A stretch of 22,841 nucleotides of DNA from Hydrogenimonas sp. (GTDB lineage Bacteria; Campylobacterota; Campylobacteria; Campylobacterales; Hydrogenimonadaceae): NCBI GenBank assembly GCA_015494675.1, contig WGAW01000195.1:1-22841 (forward strand), in the 5' to 3' direction. Under the pieces are notes generated by a model. It was not told the DNA's origin. It saw nothing but the letters and a program-made list of their open reading frames with translations, and did not search any database. Within the stretch, counting starts at the first letter, position 1. Each line of letters starts with the position of its first letter. Both the position numbers and the translations under genes were made by a program. Shown here piece by piece: positions 6,792 through 14,903 of this stretch.

Positions 6792-7184
6792 ATGGCAGAG
6801 AGAATTCTGGGTTACAAAGAGCTGTTGAAAACACTTCTGGAGTACCACATCCACTTCATAAAGAGACTCTCACGCGAAGGTTACGAACAGACCTTCTCGA
6901 TTCTTCTCATACCTCTGCCGGGTGCGGACGAGAGCAGGATAAGAGAACTCGTCAAACCTCTTTTGAGGGAGTCCGACAGGCTCTTTTATATCGAAGGAAA
7001 CCTCATAGCAATGCTTCCGGGAACCGACTGGAACGGAGCACAAAAGGTTCACCGTACCGTTCTTGAAGCACTGGGAGAGCCCTATGTGGAAGATTGCGTA
7101 GTGGAGTACCCGACGGACGGAGAGGATGCCTTTAAACTTATAAGCAGTCTCTACGCACGTCTTGAAGAGATAAAGAGCGGTTAG
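6792..7184 (+). CDS. small protein resembling a degenerate GGDEF-type domain
   Basis: 130 residues, no membrane segment. ATG 6792 follows AAGGAT at 6781. I do not recognise a named family. The layout recalls the second half of a nucleotide cyclase domain: a strand (F-S-I-L-L-I-P-L, 35-42), a helix, then S-D-R-L-F-Y-I-E-G-N-L-I-A-M-L-P-G-T (about 61-78), where active cyclases have R-x-x-D...G-G-D-E-F...L-L-P-x-T, then a helix (N-G-A-Q-K-V), a V-V-E-Y-P-T-D-G strand-turn and a last helix. The catalytic G-G-E-E-F is replaced by E-G-N-L, so cyclase activity is not expected; a binding or regulatory role is conceivable. It converges on dprA, and the two stop codons share bases 7181-7184. The comparison is a by-eye inference. 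Confidence 0.72.
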   Translation: MAERILGYKELLKTLLEYHIHFIKRLSREGYEQTFSILLIPLPGADESRIRELVKPLLRESDRLFYIEGNLIAMLPGTDWNGAQKVHRTVLEALGEPYVEDCVVEYPTDGEDAFKLISSLYARLEEIKSG

Positions 7185-7951
7185 CGGGGTACTACCCTGC
7201 CGTTTACCACCGTAATCCTCCCCTCCAGCTCCGCTTCGAAGAGAAGTTCGCCGAACCTCTCCAGCGCCTCTTCGTAGGCGGGGTGGGTTGAACAGAAGTC
7301 GATAAACTCCTCATCTTCTCTCTTCGAATCTCCATCCGAAAATAGTGCCGCAAACTCGTCGATATCGTAGATCGCTTCGGCCGCCCCCTCTTCAAGCAGG
7401 GCGTTCGTTCCGTCGCTATCGCCGATACGGTGCGGCAGGACATAGATCTTTTTGCCCATCTTTCTGGCAAACTCGACGCTGCGCATAGAGCCGCTCCTCT
7501 TTTGCGCCTCGGCGACCACCAGCACCTCCGAGAGCGCCACGACTACCTCGTTACGCGCCACGAAGCTCCAAGGAGTCGCCCTGAATCCCGGCTCGAACTG
7601 GCTTATCAGCAGCCCTTCGGCAGAGATCTGCTCCAAAAGAGCGGCGTTTACGGCCGGATATCTCAGGTCGATCCCGCATGGAAGCACGGCGATAGTGTTT
7701 TCGGCTCCGGCTCCACGGTGGGCGGCGGCATCGATACCCATCGCGCCTCCGCTTACCACTACGACACCGCATGCGGCAAGTGCCGATGCGATGCGATGGG
7801 CTGCGGCGTACGCGTACTGCGTAGGCCTTCTGCTCCCTACGATCGAGACTCTCCTGCGCTCCAGCAACGCACTGTTGCCGCTGATATAGAGCCGTTCGGG
7901 ATACCTGCGCATAGACTCCAGTTCCGAAATACGTTCCTGCAACTCTTTCAC
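7181..7951 (-). CDS. dprA: DNA-processing protein DprA
   Basis: 256 residues from GTG 7951, which follows GGTGGAG. A longer reading from 8035 would start inside the transporter gene and adds unfamily-like residues. DprA protects incoming single-stranded DNA and loads RecA during natural transformation. The Rossmann-like domain is clear: V-S-I-V-G-S-R-R-P-T, V-V-S-G-G-A-M-G-I-D-A-A-A-H-R-G, V-L-P-C-G-I-D-x-x-Y-P, F-V-A-R-N, E-A-x-x-R-S-G-S and a G-T-N-A-L-L-E-E-G-A block. The last 30 or so residues look like the small winged-helix domain of DprA. It lacks a long N-terminal SAM-like domain, as in other Campylobacterota. It is the last gene of the ilvC-deacetylase-transporter unit, 31 bases after the transporter stop. 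Confidence 0.94.
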   Translation of the reverse strand: MKELQERISELESMRRYPERLYISGNSALLERRRVSIVGSRRPTQYAYAAAHRIASALAACGVVVVSGGAMGIDAAAHRGAGAENTIAVLPCGIDLRYPAVNAALLEQISAEGLLISQFEPGFRATPWSFVARNEVVVALSEVLVVAEAQKRSGSMRSVEFARKMGKKIYVLPHRIGDSDGTNALLEEGAAEAIYDIDEFAALFSDGDSKREDEEFIDFCSTHPAYEEALERFGELLFEAELEGRITVVNGRVVPR

Positions 7952-7982
7952 GGCTGCTCCACCCCTCTTCGACGAGTTCCCC

Positions 7983-9317
7983 TCAAAGCACCGACCTCCA
8001 CAGGATATATGCCGTAACCGAAACGACGACCACACCGATAAGGTCTATGAAAAAACCGAACGTCGCCATACTCTTCACCTTTATGATACGCGAACTCATG
8101 ATAATGGCGTTGGGCGGTGTCGCTATGGGGAGCATGAAGGCGTAGCTGGCAGCTACGGTCGAGACCATGAGAATCAGAAGCGTAACGGGGTTCTCCACGC
8201 CGTATAGCTGGGCCATTACCGGCAGCGCTATAGATGTAAGAGCGGTATTGCTCGTGATTTCGGTGGAGAAGCTTATTACCAGCGCCACTACCGCCAGCGT
8301 CAGCCAAAGCGGCAGAGAGTGTACGAACTCGAGCTTCTGTGCTATCGCCTCGGCAAGGTGGGTGGAGCCGAAAGCGGCGGCTATACTGAAACCGGCCCCG
8401 AAGAGAAAGATGATCTCATAGGGAATGGCCCTGCTATCCTCCCACTCAAGGAGGTCGACTCCGGGCAGGAACAGAATGAGCCCCGCAGCCAGCAGCAGCC
8501 CCTTCTCGTTCAGCCCCAGGCCGGGATACCACGGTTTTATCGGAGTATTCAGTATCAGAAGAAGCGATAGTCCTCCAAGAATCGCAAGAAGCTTCTTCTG
8601 ATCCTTGGTAAAGGGCTCCGGACTCTCCGGCGGTTCGCCTATCTTCTCATCTTCGACACCGATGCCGAGAATCCAGGGCATTATAAGCAGCATCGCACCG
8701 ACTACGGGAGCGGTCATGCCCATCCATCCTGTAAAGGTGGGCGCCTGCAGCCCTATCGTATCGAGATATCCCAGCAGCAGCAGGTTCGGCGGTGTGCCTA
8801 TCGGAGTGAGAATCCCGCCCACGCTCGCCCCGTAGGCTATGGCAAGCAGGATTCTTATTTTAAGTCTCACATTTTCCGTAAGAAACAGACCTATCGGCAT
8901 CAGCATCAACGTTATCGTAGTGTTTGATAGTATCGAACTCAGAAGTGCCGAAACTATCGCCATCGCATAGATGATTCCTCGTGGAGTATGCGGAAAGATG
9001 CGCAGAAGTCTGTTGGATATCTGCGTATGGAGCCTGCTCTTTTGCATCGCGATGGCGAGCATGAAACCGCCCAGAAAGAGAAAGATTATAGACTTCGCAT
9101 AGTTCGGGGTAACGGCTTTTAGCTCCATGATCCCGAAAACGGGAAAAAGGAGTATCGGCAGGAGCGAAACTACACCGAGGGGAAGCCCGTTGTTAGTCCA
9201 CAAAACCACCAGAAAGGTCACTATGCCCAAAAGCTCCGCCTGCTGCACGCTAAAGAGCGTAGAGGCCGCAAACCCGACCGCCAGACCCAAAAGAAGTGCC
9301 GCCGCTATCCTCTTCAT
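7983..9317 (-). CDS. SLC13/DASS family anion transporter
   Basis: 444 residues and about 11-12 membrane segments. The divalent anion:sodium symporter family moves dicarboxylates, sulfate and related anions inward with Na+. The characteristic internal duplication is visible: two S-N-T signatures (131-133 and 356-358) with T-P-P-N motifs (175-178 and 400-403) that form the Na+ and substrate sites in characterised members such as the V. cholerae transporter INDY. The substrate cannot be read from sequence; a C4-dicarboxylate, sulfate or tungstate-type anion are all possible. The stop codon of the upstream deacetylase, an AGGAGG ribosome binding site and this ATG lie within 13 bases, so it is expressed with ilvC. 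In Campylobacter this place between the deacetylase-type gene and dprA is empty, and in Helicobacter the ilvC-dprA gap holds minD and minE. Confidence 0.9.
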   Translation of the reverse strand: MKRIAAALLLGLAVGFAASTLFSVQQAELLGIVTFLVVLWTNNGLPLGVVSLLPILLFPVFGIMELKAVTPNYAKSIIFLFLGGFMLAIAMQKSRLHTQISNRLLRIFPHTPRGIIYAMAIVSALLSSILSNTTITLMLMPIGLFLTENVRLKIRILLAIAYGASVGGILTPIGTPPNLLLLGYLDTIGLQAPTFTGWMGMTAPVVGAMLLIMPWILGIGVEDEKIGEPPESPEPFTKDQKKLLAILGGLSLLLILNTPIKPWYPGLGLNEKGLLLAAGLILFLPGVDLLEWEDSRAIPYEIIFLFGAGFSIAAAFGSTHLAEAIAQKLEFVHSLPLWLTLAVVALVISFSTEITSNTALTSIALPVMAQLYGVENPVTLLILMVSTVAASYAFMLPIATPPNAIIMSSRIIKVKSMATFGFFIDLIGVVVVSVTAYILWRSVL

Positions 9318-9327
9318 CGCTCCTCCT

Positions 9328-10356
9328 TTAACGTATCACGGAGTATAGTTCATCCATATATACTACATCGACACCTCTTAAAATATCTCCCGATTTCGCA
9401 AGCGCCTTAATGGTCGTCGTATGGGGATGGCCTATCGCTATGGCGTAGCCGTGGGCCTTTGCAATCCGGACCGCCTTTTTCAGCTGGTTGCGGATATAGC
9501 CGATATCGGGCCTGTTGTCGAGGAAGATGTCCCGCCCTACATAGGGATCTTCATTTAGTTTCGCTATTTCCGGAACGACGGTTTTCGGGGTGGTTCTGCT
9601 GTCTATGAACGTAAAGCCGTAACGTTTGGCGAGCGGGTAGAACTTCGCCATCGATTCGGCGTCCGCGGTAAACCTGCTGCCGGTATGGTTGTTGATGAAT
9701 TTGGCGTTCGGAAACCAGTGGCGCAGCTTTCTTAGTCTCAGATCGATCTGCGATTCGGAGCTCTCCACCGTAAGCGTCTCTTTTTCGGCATGGTTGTAGT
9801 TTAGAGCCTCCATTGGCAGGTGTATCATATAGTGATGCAGCTTTTTCGCGAACTTCGGAGTATCCGGATGCCTCGGAGTGGGCGGGAATATCGAAGGGGT
9901 GATTTTCCATGGAAGGCTTTTTATCTCTTTGAGCTGTGCGGCGAAAGCTACATCGTCGATTATGATCGCCAGCTTCGGACGCGCCAGTTCCACCTCTTTT
10001 TTAACAGCGGGCTTTGCGGCGGAAACCTCTCCGCCGGCCGAGGCGTAGTCTCTTATTTCGGAGGGTTCTTGAGCGGGAGCGGATTTTGCAGGGAGCGGTC
10101 TGACGCTCTTGAGCTTTTTGCGAAGCTCCTCTATATCGCTTCTGTAGTCTCCGATCCTCTTTTCGTAACTCTTTACCGTATGCTCTTTGCCGGCTTCATA
10201 GCCGATCCAACCGGCAAGCCCCATCAATACGGAGATGATGACAAATAGAGCGGTTCCGGCAATAAGGTTGTTTACAAAGCGGCCCGATCGACCGCTTCTT
10301 TTGCCTCTTTTAGAAGATGCCGGATGTTTACGTGTGCGCTGTTTTCTTTTCGCCAT
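9328..10356 (-). CDS. divergent polysaccharide deacetylase family protein (YibQ-like)
   Basis: 342 residues. A very basic N-terminus (about 1-28) is followed by one membrane anchor (29-52), a coiled-coil and Pro/Ala linker (60-125), then the deacetylase-like domain. Motifs are L-A-I-I-I-D-D-V-A (129-137), M-I-H-L-P-M-E (177-183), N-N-H-T-G-S-R-F-T (222-230), F-I-D-S-R-T-T (250-256) and I-G-H-P-H (308-312). These match the 'divergent polysaccharide deacetylase' family, which keeps the Asp-Asp and His positions of NodB-like enzymes but has no established substrate. The domain should lie in the periplasm. The binding site before ATG 10356 is poor, so coupling with ilvC, 47 bases upstream, may matter. 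The neighbourhood with ilvC and dprA resembles Campylobacter. Confidence 0.88.
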   Translation of the reverse strand: MAKRKQRTRKHPASSKRGKRSGRSGRFVNNLIAGTALFVIISVLMGLAGWIGYEAGKEHTVKSYEKRIGDYRSDIEELRKKLKSVRPLPAKSAPAQEPSEIRDYASAGGEVSAAKPAVKKEVELARPKLAIIIDDVAFAAQLKEIKSLPWKITPSIFPPTPRHPDTPKFAKKLHHYMIHLPMEALNYNHAEKETLTVESSESQIDLRLRKLRHWFPNAKFINNHTGSRFTADAESMAKFYPLAKRYGFTFIDSRTTPKTVVPEIAKLNEDPYVGRDIFLDNRPDIGYIRNQLKKAVRIAKAHGYAIAIGHPHTTTIKALAKSGDILRGVDVVYMDELYSVIR

Positions 10357-10403
10357 ATCGGGTGGAAGCGGGCCGGCACCTCAACGGGCTCGACCCGAAA
10401 GAG

Positions 10404-11461
<1,058 letters not shown>

Positions 11462-11540
11462 TTGAAAGAGGACTTTGAAGCATATAAATCCGATTTAGAA
11501 CTCCGTAATGTCAAGTTCCGGGGCTCCACGTGTCGCACAG

Positions 11541-11580
11541 CTCCCGCCGAATTGCGGGATCGGCCCGGCATTTGCGTAAC
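11541..11580 (+). repeat. 40-base intergenic repeat, copy A
   Basis: In the 286-base gap between ilvC and the chemoreceptor gene. It matches 19917-19956 at 31 of 40 positions without gaps; the last ten or so bases (ATTTGCGTAA) are identical. It contains the dyad CCCGC-N6-GCGGG (11543-11558), and further on CGGCCC-N5-TTGC (11561-11575). The latter has the GG-N10-GC spacing of a sigma-54 promoter but lacks several consensus bases. The strand on which it acts is unknown. Confidence 0.6.
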
Positions 11581-11712
11581 AGTCGGTAAATAATTGCAAC
11601 AATTTCTCAAAATGACGATAATAGATCTACAGTGACTTGCATTGTGCGCAAAGATGTGTCGTACACAACACGAAAATCGAAAATTTACCGATAGAAGGAC
11701 CTGTTCATAATT

Positions 11713-13983
11713 ATGCTGAAAAACCTTACGATAAAAAAGCGGCTCACGATTCTCAGTCTCCTTGCGATAATCACCATCACACTCTACGCCTTGAAGGTAC
11801 TGCACACGGACTACAACAGATACCTGGACGCCTCGAGGGCGATAAAGGGAACGGAGCTCTCCGTCAAGCTGAGCGACATGCTCCACGAGTTTCAGAAAGA
11901 GAGGGGCGCGAGTGCTGGTTTCTTGAGCTCAAAAGGAAGAGAGTTCAAAGAGACTCTGGCTAAACAGAGGAGGCTTACCGACAGCAAAATAGATGTATAC
12001 AGAAGATATCTGCAGAGTCACAACAACGAGTTTGCGGTAGAAGCAAAAAACTCCATAGACCTCTCCGGACTTCAAAATATGAGAAAAAGTGTCGACTCGA
12101 TGTCGGTAAGCACGAAAGAGGCGGTCGACTACTACACGGCCATAAATAGATCGATCATAGACACCGTAGGAAGGCTCTCCACACGCGTCGCCGACCCGGA
12201 GCTGAAGAACCTGATGAACTCCCTCCTTCTCTTCATCAGCGGCAAGGAGAGGGCCGGAATCGAGCGGGCGGTTTTGTCCGGGGCCTTCTCAAAAGACAGG
12301 TTCGACAAATTCCTCTACTCCAAATTCATCTCGGTTCTGGCGCAGCAGAAAGCCTTTTTCCACCTTTTCGAAGTGACCGCCAACGAAAAACTGAAAAGAT
12401 ACTACGCGAAGATGAAATCGGAACCCGCCTTTTTGGAGGTGGAGAGGATGAGGAGCATCGCACAGAGCAAAAGGAAAGAGTTCGGAGTGGACGCCTCGTA
12501 CTGGTTCGAAACGATCACGAAGAAGATTAACGGTCTTAAAAAGATTGAAAATTTCATCCAGAAACAGATTCTTGAGAGGTCTGAGAGTGCGAAAAACGGC
12601 GCTTTGGCGGAGCTGCTGTTTCTGACTATCTTGTCACTCTTTACACTCGCGGCCATAGGGTATATCGCAAGAAGTGTGACAAAATCGATCATCAGCTCCA
12701 TAGATCGCCTAAGGCGTCTGATAGAGAGAATCAACGGCGGAGACCTCTCCGTAGAGGTTGAGCGCAGGCATGTAAGCCGAAACGAGATGGATGTGATTAC
12801 CAAACTGATAGACTCCCTGGTGTCCACAGTAAGAGAGTTGACCGGCCGCATAAACCGCTCCGTCGATATGGCCTCAAGGGGCGATTTCAGCACCAAACTG
12901 AGTGACGAAAACATGGAAGGAGACTTCGCGACCGCCATACATATGGTCCAAAACGGTATCGAAGCGATGGAGGAGTCACACAAAAAGCAGCAGATCATAA
13001 ATTTCGCCTCCAAGCTACACTCCATAGGAGATGTCGGCGAGGGGCTCTCGCTGATGCAGAACGAAATCTCCAAGCTAATAGAGGATCTCGGGCATATTCT
13101 AAAAACCACCGGAAACACGAGTGAGCAGTCTTCCCGAAGCATAGAGACTTTGGAAGAGATCCTCCAAAAGCTTCAATCGCTCGTTATGCAGATAGACGAC
13201 TCCAACAGCTCCATAGAGCGCCTTAACGCTATGAGCAACGAGATCACCTCCGTGGTGGACCTCATCAAGGATATAGCCGACCAGACGAACCTGCTGGCGC
13301 TGAACGCCGCGATAGAAGCGGCAAGGGCCGGAGAGCACGGACGCGGCTTCGCGGTGGTTGCGGACGAGGTAAGAAAACTCGCCGAGCGTACGCAGAAGGC
13401 CACCGGCGAAATCAACGTCTCAATCAATACGATGAAACAGGAGTCGGGCTCCATAATGGAAAAATCGGAGACGATGACGAAGGTGGCCGGTGTCGTATCG
13501 GATGCTGTGGCAGAATTCAAAGAGATGATGCACGGACTCGACTCGGATGCGAAAGAGATGTCGGAACTCATAGAGGAGATGGGGGATCAGGTCTTTGTAA
13601 TACGCACAAAGATAGACCACATCATACTCAAATCGAACGGATACAACGCCATGGTCGAAGCCAAAAGCGATATCGACCTCGACGACTACAGCAGTTGCAG
13701 ACTCACCAAATGGTACACTTCGGAGGGGAAAAAACGGTTCGGCTCTACGGCAAGCTACCTGAAGCTGCAGGCTCCGCACAAAACCTTCCACGATCTGATA
13801 ATAGAGAATCTGCAGTTCATACAGGGGGAGGATCGCCGCCTGGAGCAGGAGGAGAGAATCATAGAGAATTTCGTCCGCATAGAAGAGGCCGGCAGAGAGC
13901 TTTTCATGCTGCTCGACACCATGAGAGAAGAGCTTCATGCAAAGAGGAGCAACAACGGCACCGATAGCGTTTCGGCCCCGTGA
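11713..13983 (+). CDS. methyl-accepting chemotaxis protein with NIT sensor and C-terminal CZB domain
   Basis: 756 residues. TM1 is at about 11-29. A NIT-type (nitrate/nitrite sensing) periplasmic domain spans about 45-295, recognised from [16 protein letters not shown] (60-75) and Q-R-R-L-T-D (85-90). TM2 lies at about 298-319. HAMP follows (about 320-375) with a second HAMP-like segment to about 425. The cytoplasmic signalling domain (about 440-630) has its conserved hairpin tip around 520-565 ([18 protein letters not shown]). The C-terminal chemoreceptor zinc-binding domain keeps all four ligands: His636, Cys662 (C-R-L-T-K-W-Y), His689 and His693. No CheR-tether pentapeptide is present. It should signal to CheA/CheW at the cell pole. 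Nitrate sensing and zinc or oxidant sensing are family knowledge, not shown here. Confidence 0.94.
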   Translation: MLKNLTIKKRLTILSLLAIITITLYALKVLHTDYNRYLDASRAIKGTELSVKLSDMLHEFQKERGASAGFLSSKGREFKETLAKQRRLTDSKIDVYRRYLQSHNNEFAVEAKNSIDLSGLQNMRKSVDSMSVSTKEAVDYYTAINRSIIDTVGRLSTRVADPELKNLMNSLLLFISGKERAGIERAVLSGAFSKDRFDKFLYSKFISVLAQQKAFFHLFEVTANEKLKRYYAKMKSEPAFLEVERMRSIAQSKRKEFGVDASYWFETITKKINGLKKIENFIQKQILERSESAKNGALAELLFLTILSLFTLAAIGYIARSVTKSIISSIDRLRRLIERINGGDLSVEVERRHVSRNEMDVITKLIDSLVSTVRELTGRINRSVDMASRGDFSTKLSDENMEGDFATAIHMVQNGIEAMEESHKKQQIINFASKLHSIGDVGEGLSLMQNEISKLIEDLGHILKTTGNTSEQSSRSIETLEEILQKLQSLVMQIDDSNSSIERLNAMSNEITSVVDLIKDIADQTNLLALNAAIEAARAGEHGRGFAVVADEVRKLAERTQKATGEINVSINTMKQESGSIMEKSETMTKVAGVVSDAVAEFKEMMHGLDSDAKEMSELIEEMGDQVFVIRTKIDHIILKSNGYNAMVEAKSDIDLDDYSSCRLTKWYTSEGKKRFGSTASYLKLQAPHKTFHDLIIENLQFIQGEDRRLEQEERIIENFVRIEEAGRELFMLLDTMREELHAKRSNNGTDSVSAP

Positions 13984-14024
13984 AGCTCCGCATAACCGGG
14001 AAAGTTCCAAACGCAAAGCAGCTT

Positions 14025-14050
14025 TCGATAAATACGTCCGTAAGTATCGA
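14025..14050. promoter_or_regulatory. 26-base imperfect palindrome upstream of the HDOD gene
   Basis: Outer arms TCGATA (14025-14030) and TATCGA (14045-14050) and inner arms TACG and CGTA (14033-14036, 14039-14042) share one centre of symmetry, with 20 of 26 positions symmetrical. It lies 6 bases upstream of a possible -10 hexamer (14056-14061), in the place of the -35 and spacer. This is how a repressor or activator operator would sit. A weak terminator of the chemoreceptor gene is the alternative, but no T-run follows. Confidence 0.45.
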
Positions 14051-14055
14051 TGGTG

Positions 14056-14061
14056 TAGAAT
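14056..14061 (+). promoter_or_regulatory. possible -10 element for the HDOD-rnr-holA unit
   Basis: TAGAAT at 14056-14061, 33 bases before the HDOD start codon, is one base off TATAAT. No clear -35 is visible and the upstream bases belong to the palindrome. The position is suitable for a leader of about 27 bases carrying the GGAG at 14082-14085. Confidence 0.35.
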
Positions 14062-14093
14062 ATACAAACTTCCAAAACTTCGGAGTCTAAGCC

Positions 14094-14903
14094 ATGGTCG
14101 AAAAAATTCTGAAAAAAATCAAATCGTTTCCGCCGCTTCCCGAGAGCGTCAACAGAGTAAGACAGATATGCAACGATCCGGAAGGAACCGTAAAAGAGCT
14201 CATTCCGGTCGTAAAGAAGGATCCCATGTTCACCGCCGACATTCTCAAAGCCGCAAACTCCCCCCTCTACGGTTTCAGTCAACAGATCACCTCGATAGAT
14301 CAGGCCGTCGCGCTCTTCGGAATGGGGACGATACAGGGTTTCGCCATATCCTACGCCGTAAGAAAGAGTTTTCCCGCCACTCTCTCCCCCTACGGTGTCG
14401 GAGCGTCACACCTGATGAAGGTTTCCACCCTGCAGAATGCACTGGCACTGCAGTGGGGCAAGAGTCAGGTCACTACGCACAGAGACGAGATGATAACACT
14501 CTCCCTGCTTATGGAGCTCGGCAAAGTGGTCGCTTCGATCACCCTCGAAGAGGCTGGAAAGGCGGAAACTTTCAAGTCGGAGATAACAGAAGCCAAAACG
14601 CTGGGAGAGATAGCCGAAACGGAGAAGAGATTCCTCGATATCACAAGCGAATGGATAGCCGCACTCATGTTCAAACACTGGAAGTTTCACGAAAGCATGA
14701 TCTCGATGATGCGATATATTCACGATCCCGAAGATGCCCCGGAGCAGCTGCGTCTTCAAACAGAAATTCTGAGTGTCGTAAAAGAGGCGGTCCCGTTTTT
14801 GAAACCGCTCTGCGAGGAGTGTGTGCAGTCTGCTTACGAGAAAGCGGACAGGTACGGCCTTCAGGCGCAGAGACTCCACGAAGTTATCGAGAAACTCGGG
14901 TAG
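14094..14903 (+). CDS. HDOD domain signalling protein
   Basis: 269 residues, soluble. The HDOD domain (about 5-205) is a degenerate relative of HD phosphohydrolases. Visible signs are F-P-P-L-P-E-S-V (12-19), D-P-M-F-T-A-D-I-L-K-A-A-N-S-P-L-Y-G (43-60), I-T-S-I-D-Q-A-V-A-L-F-G (65-76) and the later M-E-L-G-K-V-V. The paired His-Asp metal ligands of true HD-GYP enzymes are absent, so phosphodiesterase activity is not expected. HDOD proteins often act as adaptors in signalling linked to chemotaxis, c-di-GMP or virulence. The start has GGAG eight bases upstream. It follows the chemoreceptor by 110 bases, and its TAG stop abuts the rnr ATG. In Helicobacter the position upstream of rnr is taken by aroE. 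The partner is unknown. Confidence 0.88.
   Translation: MVEKILKKIKSFPPLPESVNRVRQICNDPEGTVKELIPVVKKDPMFTADILKAANSPLYGFSQQITSIDQAVALFGMGTIQGFAISYAVRKSFPATLSPYGVGASHLMKVSTLQNALALQWGKSQVTTHRDEMITLSLLMELGKVVASITLEEAGKAETFKSEITEAKTLGEIAETEKRFLDITSEWIAALMFKHWKFHESMISMMRYIHDPEDAPEQLRLQTEILSVVKEAVPFLKPLCEECVQSAYEKADRYGLQAQRLHEVIEKLG

Noticed and set aside
7952..8035. Longer dprA reading with a Met start at 8035
   Set aside because: It would begin inside the transporter gene, the extra residues do not resemble DprA, and a good ribosome binding site precedes GTG 7951.
11614..11621. GACGATAA as sigma-28 promoter of the chemoreceptor
   Set aside because: The -10 box has one mismatch, but no TAAA occurs at the required distance (TGCA is found instead), so it is not called as a promoter.
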